DNA of 64,000 nt. It comes from Pseudomonadota bacterium. Lineage in GTDB: Bacteria; Pseudomonadota; Alphaproteobacteria; Rhizobiales; Hyphomicrobiaceae. The stretch is from positions 1 to 64,000 of the forward strand of contig JAFECG010000030.1 of assembly GCA_018242215.1 (NCBI GenBank). Direction: 5' to 3'. Under the pieces are notes generated by a model. That model was not told the origin of the DNA. It searched no databases and worked only from the letters and a program-made list of their open reading frames with translations. This document shows, in pieces, positions 18,132-27,359 of this stretch. The translations under genes and the position numbers were made by a program. The first letter of the stretch is position 1. Each line of letters opens with the position of its first letter.

Positions 18132-18787
18132 GCGCCTTTATCGCCCGTCATGACTTTGCCCATCCAATCGTCAACGGTTGTCGTGCCGAGCGCTTCGACT
18201 TTGCTTCGTTCCGATGACCGTAGCACATCCTGCAAATCGTCGATCCGCTTCCATTCGCAAAACGGCGTCTCCTTCTCGGCGTCTGGCGCGTAACGCGACG
18301 TCTCAAGCTTCTTGTACCGATGAATGTAGCGCGGGCAATTCATCCACGTCTCGTGGATTGTCACCTTCACGGCCATCTCGGCGTCCTTGAAACCTGCGAC
18401 TTCCGAGCCGCCGACGATGAGTTCGGCTCGTCCCTGCGCCCTGAGGCGGAACGGCTTCTCGAAGTCGATGAACAGCATACCGATCTCCGGATTGCCTGAA
18501 ATGTTGCCCATCGACAGATACATTCCGTTCCCGTCGTAGCTCGGGAACATCAGCGTGTTGGGGTCCAGAACCTTCACAAATCCAGGAACGCCACCTTTAT
18601 AGGAAACCGTGGGGCGGCCGCCATGGTCGATCGTCGTCAAGAAGAACATGTCGCGGCTTTCGATGAAGGCTTTGCCGACGTCGTCGATCTCCGGCTTGAG
18701 GGCGATCGCTTCGATCTTGTCCGCAAGTGCCCGTGTGTCGAAGGCCATCTGAAGCGCGCGATGAATGTCCCCGAAAAGCCGGCTCAT
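18128..18787 (-). CDS. Pyridoxamine 5'-phosphate oxidase-like flavin-binding protein
   Basis: A 219-residue split-barrel protein of the PNPOx-like superfamily. Motifs include FLTTIDHGGRPTVSYKGG, the VLDPNTLMFPSYDGNGMYLSMGNI block and FIDFEKPFRLRAQGRAEL, typical of FMN- or F420-like nucleotide-binding members. The substrate is unknown. The ATG at 18785-18787 is chosen because AAGGAAG lies seven bases upstream; a start seven codons earlier has no such site. Coupled to the peptide transporter by a four-base overlap. Confidence 0.85.
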   Translation of the reverse strand: MSRLFGDIHRALQMAFDTRALADKIEAIALKPEIDDVGKAFIESRDMFFLTTIDHGGRPTVSYKGGVPGFVKVLDPNTLMFPSYDGNGMYLSMGNISGNPEIGMLFIDFEKPFRLRAQGRAELIVGGSEVAGFKDAEMAVKVTIHETWMNCPRYIHRYKKLETSRYAPDAEKETPFCEWKRIDDLQDVLRSSERSKVEALGTTTVDDWMGKVMTGDKGA

Positions 18788-18843
18788 GGGTGCTTCCTTC
18801 CACTTCAAGCGCCGCCTAGAACCGAAGATCCCTCGGCGGTCGG

Positions 18844-19776
18844 TTATGGTTTCGTTTTGGCAAGAGGATGATGCGCATTGACAAGCGCCTTCAGCCGTTC
18901 CTGCAGGACATGCGTATAAATCTCCGTGGTGGAAATGTCAGCATGGCCAAGCAGCTGCTGGACGGCTCGGAGGTCGGCGCCACGGTCGAGCAGATGGCTC
19001 GCGAAGGCGTGGCGCAGGACGTGCGGCGATACGCGGTCCGGTGCAATTCCTGCCGCTTCCGCAACCTCCTTCAGATCTTGCGCGAAGCCTTGCCGTGTGA
19101 CGTGGCCAAGTGCCGATTTCGACGGAAAAAGCCACATCGAATTGTCGAACCGGCCGGAAACGCTAAGGAAGGCGTCAAGTGCGGCGCGCGCCGTCGCGTT
19201 GAGTGGCACCAGACGCTCGCGTCCGCCCTTGCCTTTGATCATCAGAACGCGTTGGTCGCCCCGGAGAACGCTTCGCGGGAGACTGACGAGTTCGGAAACA
19301 CGCATCCCCGTCGCATATAGAAGCTCGAGCAGGCAGTGGAAGCGAAGCGCCCGAAAAAGTGCGTGGCCCTCCTGCTCCTCGCACTGCTTCTGGGAAACGG
19401 CGAGCAAACGGTCGACCTCGGCGATGCTCAAAACCTTGGGCAGTGCGCGCTGTCTCTTTGGGCCCCGTAAAGTTGAGGTCGGATCGAGGGCGATGAGGTC
19501 TTCGGCCAGCAGAAAGCGATAGAACTGTTTGATCGCTGAAAGCCGCCGCGCGCGCGATGTCGCCGCCTGACCTTCACCCGCGAGCAAGCCGAGATAGGCC
19601 TGGACGTCGTCCGATGTTGCATCCTGCGGTGCGACGCCATTATCAGCCAAAAAACTGACGAAAGCTTCCAGGTCCGCAGCATACGCAGAAACGGTATTCA
19701 CCGATGCCCCACGCTCGGCCGACAACATGGCGAGAAAATCCGCAATGTGATCATCGCGCCGCGCTGAAGACGTCAT
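18844..19776 (-). CDS. xerD: Tyrosine recombinase XerD
   Basis: A 310-residue site-specific recombinase that, with XerC, resolves chromosome dimers at dif. The N-terminal SAM-like DNA-binding domain (FLAMLSAERGASVNTVSAYAADL-type) is followed by the catalytic domain with Arg in GMRVSEL, Lys in KGKGGRER, HVLRHAF, LLGHADISTTEIYTHV and the nucleophilic Tyr of IYTHV. Length and gene context (next to the aroK-aroB region) match the housekeeping XerD of Hyphomicrobiales, so it is not an integrase of a mobile element. Confidence 0.96.
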   Translation of the reverse strand: MTSSARRDDHIADFLAMLSAERGASVNTVSAYAADLEAFVSFLADNGVAPQDATSDDVQAYLGLLAGEGQAATSRARRLSAIKQFYRFLLAEDLIALDPTSTLRGPKRQRALPKVLSIAEVDRLLAVSQKQCEEQEGHALFRALRFHCLLELLYATGMRVSELVSLPRSVLRGDQRVLMIKGKGGRERLVPLNATARAALDAFLSVSGRFDNSMWLFPSKSALGHVTRQGFAQDLKEVAEAAGIAPDRVSPHVLRHAFASHLLDRGADLRAVQQLLGHADISTTEIYTHVLQERLKALVNAHHPLAKTKP

Positions 19777-19783
19777 TGCGCCC

Positions 19784-21673
19784 TCAATTCATTTCCGTTC
19801 GCGGCCAGGTCGGAAGCAAAGCCTCAAGGCCGAGCCTTCGTGCGTCGGCTTCAAGTCCGGCGCGTTTCAGTGCCCGGATGCTGTCCCCAAGCGCGATGAG
19901 ATTGGCATCCGCCGCCCCGTTCGGGCCAAGCGCCTTCATGACAAGAAGCACCGTATGGCCGAATTCCTGCTTCTTCGAGGCGACCTGCAACTCAGTCAGA
20001 ACTCCGGTTTCGGGCAGGTACCCCGATGTCGGTTGCGGGACTTTGTTCGCAGCGTCCCAGAGCGGGATCGGCACGAGATAATCGAGCGCTTCCATCACGG
20101 TCGTGAGCCGATAGAGAGCGACTGGCGGAAACCGTCCGTTTGCGGCATAATTTTCAAGCGCAGAGAAGCTGCGCCCGCGATCCGGTTCGTTCGGATCTGC
20201 AATGTCGATCAGCGCCCGCCAGTGGCCGAGTCCCGGCCCTCCCCCTTGATCGGCGACCTGGATCCAGTTGCGGGCCATATCGAAGCGCCCTGTCGCGAGA
20301 CCGATTTCGACGCCCGTCTCGGCAAACCAGCTGATTTCGGGCGCCGGTTGAAGATTGGCAGCAGCTTGCGAAATCATCTTCGCGCCAATCATGGCGAGGC
20401 CCTCATGCTTGACGTCGTCAAGGAACGCGCGGATGAGACGCGCTTTGCGCATGGGCGTCTGTTCGTCTTCGGCAGCCTTGAAGAGTGCAGCGCGCCGCGG
20501 GACGCCTTTCGGGCCGCGATCGTTCAAGAGGTCGTCAGGAGGCACTTTCTCGGCGTTGACCCGGTAAATGCCGGCAAGCATCTCCGGCGTAAGTGCATTG
20601 AGCCGCGCCGCCGCTTCCGTTGCCGGCAATCCGAGATCGACAGGCGTCGAATGATCCGTCGCCAGCGCAACGAGCAGGGCCGGCTCGCCCTTTTCCAGCA
20701 CGAGTTTGTGCGGCAGACCGCCAACGCGCTCCGCAATTCGATAGTCGAGCAACGAAATTTGCTTCACAGCGGAATAGCGAGGCTTCGCGCCGACGGAAAA
20801 TGCATCGAGCGCCTGGAGACCTGGCGAGGTTTCGACGCCCTCCTCGCGGGCCATGTCAGCCGCGAGCCCGGCCGCCGCCTTGTCGCCTTGAACTTCCGAG
20901 CAATATCCCGCCATCAGGATGACTTGCCCCTTAAGGCGCGCGGGAATGCTACCCTTGAGGGTCGCTGAGCGCGAAACGAGCTCGCAGGCCTTGTCCGCGT
21001 GACCGGCAGCCAGCTCATTGCGTGCTTCAAGCGACACCAGAAGCGGATTGTCGCCAGCTGGCTGTTTGGCGAATTCCGCGGCTGCCTCGCGGGCGAGCCC
21101 CGAACGGTAAAGCGCTTCAAGCCGCAAGGCGGTGAAGTTGTCACTCGACGCGCTGCCGGAAGGCGATGTGATCAGCTTCTTCCATAGGTCATGGAGAGCG
21201 GGCGAGAGTGGCGGAATCTCGATCGTGCTGATGAGCTTTTCAAGCGCGTTGACATCCATGCCTCCCCAAAGTTCGTAGGGAAGGCCGGAACCGTCATTTG
21301 ACATGACAGGTGCAAGATCGCCTTTCTCCACGGCCGGCGGAATGGTGTCGCGCATGACGGCAGTGCTTGGGTCCGAGCGGAAGCTCTGACCGGCGTCGGA
21401 ATTCCCTCCGCCGCTCGAATGCGTGGACCACATGTCATCGCTGCCGCCTGATGGCGTTGGCGTGCCGAGCGGCTGCAGATAGGTGCGCTTGTCTGGCGGA
21501 GGTGAATAGGCGTCATCGCGCGGCGCCCGCTTTTTCGCATTCGAGGAAGGCGGCGTATAAGAATCTCCGCCCGAGGAGGTGTCCTGCGCATGCACGCGAG
21601 GACAAGTCAGTGCGGCGCCAATCGATAGAAAGCCGGCAAGGAGCGTTGTCGCTATTCGGTGTGTATGCACCAT
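19784..21673 (-). CDS. Secreted protein of unknown function, xerD-linked
   Basis: A 629-residue protein I cannot assign. It has a signal peptide ending near the VHAQ junction, then about 100 residues rich in Ser, Pro and Gly that look disordered, then a long Ala/Leu-rich alpha-helical body that resembles helical repeats (tetratricopeptide-like solenoid). No catalytic motif was seen. It begins four bases after the stop of a 47-residue membrane protein and ends seven bases before the xerD start, so all three are likely one operon. Localisation to the periplasm is inferred. Confidence 0.8.
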   Translation of the reverse strand: MVHTHRIATTLLAGFLSIGAALTCPRVHAQDTSSGGDSYTPPSSNAKKRAPRDDAYSPPPDKRTYLQPLGTPTPSGGSDDMWSTHSSGGGNSDAGQSFRSDPSTAVMRDTIPPAVEKGDLAPVMSNDGSGLPYELWGGMDVNALEKLISTIEIPPLSPALHDLWKKLITSPSGSASSDNFTALRLEALYRSGLAREAAAEFAKQPAGDNPLLVSLEARNELAAGHADKACELVSRSATLKGSIPARLKGQVILMAGYCSEVQGDKAAAGLAADMAREEGVETSPGLQALDAFSVGAKPRYSAVKQISLLDYRIAERVGGLPHKLVLEKGEPALLVALATDHSTPVDLGLPATEAAARLNALTPEMLAGIYRVNAEKVPPDDLLNDRGPKGVPRRAALFKAAEDEQTPMRKARLIRAFLDDVKHEGLAMIGAKMISQAAANLQPAPEISWFAETGVEIGLATGRFDMARNWIQVADQGGGPGLGHWRALIDIADPNEPDRGRSFSALENYAANGRFPPVALYRLTTVMEALDYLVPIPLWDAANKVPQPTSGYLPETGVLTELQVASKKQEFGHTVLLVMKALGPNGAADANLIALGDSIRALKRAGLEADARRLGLEALLPTWPRTEMN

Positions 21674-21677
21674 GTCT

Positions 21678-21821
21678 TCACCGCCGGATTTTGATGCCGG
21701 TCACGGGTTTGCTGATCGTCTGCTGCTCCGGTTCAAAGCGGGTGGCCAGCACGTAAAGGCCGCCGAGAACCGCCGCGGCGAGCGCGCAAAGTACGAACAA
21801 TAGCCGGAAAAGGCTCGGCAT
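21678..21821 (-). CDS. Small single-pass membrane protein, xerD-linked
   Basis: A 47-residue protein with one transmembrane helix (RLLFVLCALAAAVLGGLYVLA) and a short basic C-terminus ending KIRR. Similar small proteins sit beside aroK/xerD in Hyphomicrobiales and are often labelled 'histidine kinase' in databases, which cannot be right for a protein of this size. The ATG at 21819-21821 is the only sensible start; a longer in-frame extension would run into the aroK promoter and coding region. Function unknown. Confidence 0.7.
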   Translation of the reverse strand: MPSLFRLLFVLCALAAAVLGGLYVLATRFEPEQQTISKPVTGIKIRR

Positions 21822-21999
21822 TTCTCTATCCCGTCCCGGCCTTTTTAGGTGAGGATCCTTGATGGCGCGATTATGACTCGGTTCGCTGCTCCAACGGAAC
21901 CCTTTTATGGCTCTCAGGCCGTCAGTTCCACTGAGCAACAATTCTCGGGTAAGCTTCCGGTTTGCGAACGATTTTGGTTCGTGGCATGAGGGCGCCCAA

Positions 22000-23766
22000 A
22001 TGACCACTCCGCCACGAGGCCTACCGATCGAAACTAACCGATTCGCCGCAATCGACGGCATCGAGGTCCGCATGACGGAAGCCGAAGCCATCGAGCTTGC
22101 GAAAAAACGGATAGGCAAGCGGCCGATCGTGCTCGTCGGCCTCATGGGATGCGGCAAGTCGTCGGTCGGGAAGCGGCTAGCGTTCAAGCTCAACCTTCAG
22201 TTCGTCGACGCCGACGAAGAGATAGAACGCGCCGCCGCCAAGACGATCAACGAAATCTTCGCGGATCATGGAGAAGCCCACTTCCGCGACGGCGAGCGCA
22301 AGGTCATAGCTCGGCTGCTCTCCAACGGACCTCAGGTTCTGGCCACGGGTGGCGGCGCCTTCATCAATCCGGAAACCCGTCGGCGTGTTAAGGACAACGC
22401 TTTTTCGATCTGGCTGAGAGCCGAATTGCCCGTACTGATGCGGCGCGTAATGAAACGTGACACCCGGCCGCTGCTCCGAGAGGGCAACCCGGAAGCCACG
22501 ATGCAGAAGTTGATTGAAACCCGTTACCCCGTTTATGCAGAAGCCGATATGACCGTCGACAGCCGAGACGAACCTCACGATACCATTGTGAACGAGATCA
22601 TCACGCGCCTCGCGACGGGATCTGACGGCGCGCCTCCAACGACGCTCGAGCCGAATCCGTCGCGAAGCGTCCACGTCGAGCTTGGCGATCGCTCTTATGA
22701 TGTTCTGATAGCCCGCGGCCTTCTGCGCGATGTCGGCGCGCTGATCAAGGCGCGCTTTGGCGTCGTCAAATGTGGTGTCGTAACGGACGAAAACGTCGCC
22801 CGCTATCATCTGGCGACGCTGGAAGACAGCTTGAAATCCGAAGGTATTTTTGCCGGTTCGATCGTCATGAAACCGGGCGAGGCCACCAAAAACTTCCGCG
22901 ATCTGGCGACGCTATCAGAGCGCCTTCTCGAACTCGGTCTTGAACGCGGCGATCTCGTGCTCCCCTTTGGCGGCGGCGTGATCGGCGATCTCGCGGGCTT
23001 CGCGGCAGGCATTCTGCGCCGCGGCGTCCGTTTCGTGCAGATCCCGACCTCGCTTTTGGCCCAGGTCGACAGCTCGGTCGGCGGAAAAACGGGCATCAAC
23101 ACGCCGCAAGGTAAGAATCTCGTTGGCGTCTTTCACCAGCCAAGCCTCGTTGTCGCCGATACCGCTGTACTGACGACATTGCCGCCCCGCGAGATGCGCG
23201 CGGGTTATGCCGAAGTCGCCAAATACGGTCTTCTCGGCGATGCGGAATTCTTCTCGTGGCTCGAAGCCAACTGGCAGAGCGTTTTCGGCAACAATGGTCC
23301 TGCTCTGACGACGGCGATTGAAACGAGTGTTGCCGCGAAGGCCGCGATCGTCGCTCGCGATGAAACCGAGACGGGCGACAGGGCGCTTCTCAATCTCGGT
23401 CACACCTTTGGCCATGCGCTAGAAGCCTGGACCGGCTATTCTGACCGTCTCCTGCATGGCGAGGGTGTCGCGATCGGAATGTGCATGGCGTTTCGCCTGT
23501 CGGAAGAGCTCGGGTTATGTCCGCCGGCCACCAGCGCGCGCGTCGCGAAGCATCTGAGAGCCGTGGGGTTGGCGACAAAGATTGCCGATATCCCCGGCGG
23601 CAAGGCAGACGCTGCGGAGCTTCTGCGACTGATGGGACAGGACAAGAAGGTCAAGGCCGGCAAGCTTGCCTTCATCCTGGTCCATGGCATCGGTCGGGCC
23701 TTTGTGACCCGTGATATCGCGCCGGAAACCGTTCTGGCCTTTCTGGCACGCGAAATTACGCGTTAA
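22000..23766 (+). CDS. aroKB: Fused shikimate kinase - 3-dehydroquinate synthase
   Basis: One 588-residue chain holding two steps of the shikimate pathway. Residues ~25-200 are shikimate kinase: P-loop GLMGCGKSS, the FRDGER substrate site, and TGGGAF. Residues ~220-588 are 3-dehydroquinate synthase: PFGGGVIGDLAGF, PTSLLAQVDSSVGGKTGIN, and metal-binding GHTFGHA. The joining stretch around 22620-22680 has no stop and no usable internal ATG, so this is a true fusion. ATG at 22000 is preferred for its GAGG site; an earlier in-frame ATG exists at 21907. In most relatives the two genes are separate but adjacent. Confidence 0.95.
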   Translation: MTTPPRGLPIETNRFAAIDGIEVRMTEAEAIELAKKRIGKRPIVLVGLMGCGKSSVGKRLAFKLNLQFVDADEEIERAAAKTINEIFADHGEAHFRDGERKVIARLLSNGPQVLATGGGAFINPETRRRVKDNAFSIWLRAELPVLMRRVMKRDTRPLLREGNPEATMQKLIETRYPVYAEADMTVDSRDEPHDTIVNEIITRLATGSDGAPPTTLEPNPSRSVHVELGDRSYDVLIARGLLRDVGALIKARFGVVKCGVVTDENVARYHLATLEDSLKSEGIFAGSIVMKPGEATKNFRDLATLSERLLELGLERGDLVLPFGGGVIGDLAGFAAGILRRGVRFVQIPTSLLAQVDSSVGGKTGINTPQGKNLVGVFHQPSLVVADTAVLTTLPPREMRAGYAEVAKYGLLGDAEFFSWLEANWQSVFGNNGPALTTAIETSVAAKAAIVARDETETGDRALLNLGHTFGHALEAWTGYSDRLLHGEGVAIGMCMAFRLSEELGLCPPATSARVAKHLRAVGLATKIADIPGGKADAAELLRLMGQDKKVKAGKLAFILVHGIGRAFVTRDIAPETVLAFLAREITR

Positions 23767-23844
23767 GAGCATATTGAGCTTTGCGCCAGTGATCTGTGCT
23801 AGACTGCTGCCTCCCTGGAGCAGGAATAGCGAACCCCTAATCCC

Positions 23845-25152
23845 ATGACCATCGTCATAAGCCTCGCCGCCATCTTCATGCTGATCATCCTGTCGGCATT
23901 CTTCAACGCCAGCGAGACGTCGTTGACGGCAGCATCGCGGGCGCGAATGCACGCGCTCGAGGAGGACGGCAATATGCCAGCCGCGCTTGTCAATAAGGTG
24001 CTGTCCCGGCCGGAAAAGATGATCGGCACTGTCCTGCTCGGCAATACGCTTGTCGATGTTCTCGCGGCAGCACTCGCATCCAATATCGCCGTACATCTCT
24101 ATGGCGAGGTCGGCGTCGCCTACGCGACGGGCATCATCACGATTCTCATCGTCATTTTCGCAGCCGTGCTGCCGAAAACCTATGCCCTGGCTTATGCGGA
24201 CCGCGTCGCCCTGCTCGTTGCGCCGATCATGCAGGGCCTGATTTACATTCTGACGCCTTTTACGCAGGCCATCGAGTTCATCGTCCGCCATATCCTGATT
24301 TTGACGCCCGGCAAGGCCGACGACGAGGCCAATATTCTCGCCGCCCACGAAGAAATTCGCGGCACCATCGATTTGCAGGCCAAGGAAGGCACTGTCGCCA
24401 AAGGTGATGCCGAAATGCTCGGCGGCGTTCTCGACCTCGGCGATCTGCAGGTCGCCGACATCATGGTCCATCGCACGAAAATGGAAACGATCGACATCGA
24501 CGAGCCGCCCTCAAAGATCGTCGATCAGCTGATGCGGTCGCAATATACCCGCATACCGCTCTGGAAGGATGAGTCGGAAAACATCGTCGGCATTCTCCAT
24601 ACAAAGGACCTGTTGCTGGCCCTCGCTCGTAACGATTGGAAGCCCGACAAGCTCGACATTATGAAATCGGCAACCGAGCCGTGGTTCGTGCCGGATACGA
24701 CGACGCTGCGCGATCAGCTCAACCAATTCCTGAAGAAGAAAACGCAGATGGCGCTGGTCGTCGATGAATACGGCGAAGTGCAGGGACTGATCACGCTTGA
24801 GGACATCCTCGAGGAGATCGTTGGTCAGATCACCGACGAGCATGACAATCCCGACAGCCACATCCGGATGCAATCGGATGGCACTGTTAACGTCGACGGC
24901 ACCGTTGCAATTCGCGATCTCAATCGCCATTTGGATTGGGATTTGCCGGATGACGAGGCGACCACCGTCGCTGGGCTTGTCATCCATGAGGCGCAAACCA
25001 TCCCAGAGCCGGGACAGGTCTTTACCTTCCACGGCTATAGATTTGAAATCTTGCGCAAGAGTCGCAATCGGATCATGGCCATTCGGATCAAGCCGATTGT
25101 GCCTTCGAATACGGTTGGATCAGGTCCGGCCACGACGCGATCGGGGGGCTGA
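23845..25152 (+). CDS. CNNM/CorC (HlyC) family transporter-like protein
   Basis: A 435-residue membrane protein: an N-terminal DUF21 domain with about four hydrophobic helices (residues 1-140), a pair of CBS domains in the middle (around MVHRTKMETIDID and FLKKKTQMALVVDEYGE), and a C-terminal CorC_HlyC domain ending near YRFEILRKSRNRIMAIRI. Relatives take part in Mg2+ or Co2+ efflux; the old label 'hemolysin' is misleading. It lies 78 bases after aroKB on the same strand and faces bolA, 25 bases away. Confidence 0.94.
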   Translation: MTIVISLAAIFMLIILSAFFNASETSLTAASRARMHALEEDGNMPAALVNKVLSRPEKMIGTVLLGNTLVDVLAAALASNIAVHLYGEVGVAYATGIITILIVIFAAVLPKTYALAYADRVALLVAPIMQGLIYILTPFTQAIEFIVRHILILTPGKADDEANILAAHEEIRGTIDLQAKEGTVAKGDAEMLGGVLDLGDLQVADIMVHRTKMETIDIDEPPSKIVDQLMRSQYTRIPLWKDESENIVGILHTKDLLLALARNDWKPDKLDIMKSATEPWFVPDTTTLRDQLNQFLKKKTQMALVVDEYGEVQGLITLEDILEEIVGQITDEHDNPDSHIRMQSDGTVNVDGTVAIRDLNRHLDWDLPDDEATTVAGLVIHEAQTIPEPGQVFTFHGYRFEILRKSRNRIMAIRIKPIVPSNTVGSGPATTRSGG

Positions 25153-25177
25153 ACCACAGTCAACCGAAGTCGATGGA

Positions 25178-25456
25178 TCACTTGGGAAGCGCTTCACCGG
25201 GCGCAATTGTCGAAAGGGCAAGGGCATGAACGCCGCCCGACAGTTCGTCCTTTAGCAGATCATTGACGAGGCGATGGCGTTCGACGCGAGATTTTCCCGA
25301 GAAGGCGTCGGAAACGACAAGAATGCGAAAGTGGCTTTCACCCGTGCCAGGAGAATTGCGGTGTCCGGCATGGAGCTCGGATTCGTTCACGACATCAAGC
25401 CGGGTCGGACGCAGCCCGATCATCAGCTTTTCGCGAAGTCGGCCAGTAACGGACAT
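25178..25456 (-). CDS. BolA family protein
   Basis: A 92-residue BolA-like protein. The family core is present: an N-terminal helix (REKLMIGLRP), the SELHAGHRNSPGTGESHFRILVVSDAF segment in which a His can take part in Fe-S binding with a monothiol glutaredoxin, and the helix-turn-helix-like RVERHRLVNDLL segment followed by HALALSTIAP. BolA proteins pair with glutaredoxins in iron or Fe-S handling, and some act on DNA. It is a stand-alone gene divergent from the J-domain gene. Confidence 0.93.
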   Translation of the reverse strand: MSVTGRLREKLMIGLRPTRLDVVNESELHAGHRNSPGTGESHFRILVVSDAFSGKSRVERHRLVNDLLKDELSGGVHALALSTIAPGEALPK

Positions 25457-25611
25457 CTTTTTCTCTCATCGGTATCGTTTGTGCTGGCTTGATGCGATCT
25501 CGAAGCGAGCACGAAACGGGCTATTAAGGGATTGACTGCACAGTCACGAAGGAAATCAAGCGTTTTCTTGCCGCCTTGTTTCGGCGTGTTCGAACCCTCA
25601 TAATTCACGTG

Positions 25612-26232
25612 ATGAAACTCGACTCAAAATACTTTGACAGCATCCGTGTCTCCTCGAAGCGCCAGCAAAGCGCCAAGCAGCAGACGCGCGCGCCTGTTTG
25701 CCAGTGGAAAGGCTGTGACAGACCAGGGCCCCACAAGGCGCCGAAAGGTCGAGGCCGGGACGGCGAATATTTTCATTTTTGCATCGATCACGTCCGCCAA
25801 TACAATCAAGAGTACAATTATTTTGACGGCATGAGCGATGCGGAGGTGAGCAATTTCCGCAAAGATGCAATGACGGGACATCGTCCGACCTGGAAGACGG
25901 GTGCCAACGCGTGGGCCCATGGGACACGCGACGGAGCAAGATCTGCCGAGGCCGAAGCCCGCGTCCAGGCAACAGCGCGAACGACGCGCAAGTTCCGGTC
26001 TTCTCGCACCGAGACATCAACGTTTCGCCGCCAGCTGAAACCGCTCGAGCGTAAATCGCTCCGGGTGCTCGATCTCGGCGATGAAGCGAGCCGCGAGGAC
26101 ATCAAGACGCGATTTAAGGAACTGGTGAAGATTCACCATCCCGATGCCAACGGCGGCGATAGCAGATCTGAGGAAAAGTTGCGTGAAATTCTGCAAGCCT
26201 ATAACTATTTAAAGCAATCTGGCCTGGTCTGA
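25612..26232 (+). CDS. J-domain protein with N-terminal Cys/His cluster
   Basis: A 206-residue co-chaperone-like protein. The C-terminal ~60 residues form a J domain with the HPD tripeptide in KIHHPDANGG, which stimulates DnaK ATPase. The N-terminal half has a conserved-looking C30, C35, H41, H55, C57, H60 set that could bind zinc, a feature not found in classical DnaJ. It precedes cobS by about 90 bases on the same strand, an arrangement common in Hyphomicrobiales. The ATG at 25612 was chosen as the start of the conserved MKLDSKYFDSIR segment. Confidence 0.9.
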   Translation: MKLDSKYFDSIRVSSKRQQSAKQQTRAPVCQWKGCDRPGPHKAPKGRGRDGEYFHFCIDHVRQYNQEYNYFDGMSDAEVSNFRKDAMTGHRPTWKTGANAWAHGTRDGARSAEAEARVQATARTTRKFRSSRTETSTFRRQLKPLERKSLRVLDLGDEASREDIKTRFKELVKIHHPDANGGDSRSEEKLREILQAYNYLKQSGLV

Positions 26233-26322
26233 TCGTCCGAGCCTTTGAAACGAGTGCAGGCCGACGAGAGTTGCACCGGTTCGGGGCTTGAGCTGCAGCC
26301 GGGCGACCTGATCGGGAACTCA

Positions 26323-27330
26323 ATGGAAATGCGCACCTCTACGAGCGCGAACGGCGCCGCCCCCGCCAATCTTCCGGACATGAAGCTGTCCGTTCGCCAA
26401 GTCTTCGGGATCGACAGCGATCTCGAAGTTCCCGCCTATTCAAAGCCGGACGATCATGTCCCGGACATCGACACCGATTACTTGTTCAATCGCGATGTGA
26501 CACTCGCGATCCTCGCGGGGTTCAAGCACAATCGCCGCGTGATGATTCAGGGCTATCACGGTACCGGCAAGTCGACGCACATCGAGCAGGTCGCAGCGCG
26601 CCTGAACTGGCCATGTGTGCGCATCAATCTCGATAGCCACGTCTCGCGCATCGATCTCATCGGCAAGGACGCGATCGTCCTGAAGGAGGGCAAGCAGGTC
26701 ACCGAGTTCAAAGAGGGAATCCTGCCTTGGGCCTTGCAGAACAACATCGCGCTCGTCTTTGACGAATACGATGCGGGCCGCCCCGACGTCATGTTCGTCA
26801 TTCAGCGCGTTCTCGAGGTTTCGGGCAAGCTGACGCTTCTCGATCAATCGAAGGTCATTCGTCCGCACACGGCCTTCCGACTATTCGCGACGACGAACAC
26901 GATCGGTCTCGGTGACACGTCCGGCCTCTATCACGGCACGCAGCAGATCAACCAAGGTCAGATGGACCGCTGGTCGATCGTCGCGACGCTGAATTATCTG
27001 CCGCACGATGACGAAGCGAAGATCGTTCTGTCGAAGGTCAAGTCCTTTGCGAAGACGGACGCCAAGCGAAAGCAGGTCTCGCATATGGTCCGCGTCGCCG
27101 ATCTGACGCGCTCAGCCTTCATCAACGGCGATCTCTCGACGGTAATGAGTCCGCGCACGGTCATCACGTGGGCCGAGAACGCCGAGATCTTCGGAGACCT
27201 CGGCTTTGCCTTCCGCGTCACCTTTCTCAACAAGTGCGATGATCTCGAAAAGCCGCTCGTCGCTGAATTCTACCAGCGCTGCTTCGGTGAAGAGCTGCCC
27301 GAGAGCACGGCCAACGTTGCATTGAGCTGA
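26323..27330 (+). CDS. cobS: Cobaltochelatase subunit CobS
   Basis: CobS (335 residues) is the AAA+ ATPase of the aerobic cobaltochelatase CobNST, which inserts Co2+ into hydrogenobyrinic acid a,c-diamide during cobalamin synthesis. Walker [10 protein letters not shown], Walker [10 protein letters not shown] and sensor-1 LFATTNTIG are present. The ATG at 26323 is preferred; in-frame codons upstream to 26245 give a tail not typical of the family. cobT follows after 29 bases. Confidence 0.96.
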   Translation: MEMRTSTSANGAAPANLPDMKLSVRQVFGIDSDLEVPAYSKPDDHVPDIDTDYLFNRDVTLAILAGFKHNRRVMIQGYHGTGKSTHIEQVAARLNWPCVRINLDSHVSRIDLIGKDAIVLKEGKQVTEFKEGILPWALQNNIALVFDEYDAGRPDVMFVIQRVLEVSGKLTLLDQSKVIRPHTAFRLFATTNTIGLGDTSGLYHGTQQINQGQMDRWSIVATLNYLPHDDEAKIVLSKVKSFAKTDAKRKQVSHMVRVADLTRSAFINGDLSTVMSPRTVITWAENAEIFGDLGFAFRVTFLNKCDDLEKPLVAEFYQRCFGEELPESTANVALS

Positions 27331-27359
27331 TCGATCAAGCGGACCGCAAGAAGGCTTTC

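Noticed and set aside
18844-19776. The tyrosine recombinase as a sign of an integrated element
   Set aside because: It has housekeeping XerD features and context, is not next to the tRNA, and no att repeats or cargo genes were found.
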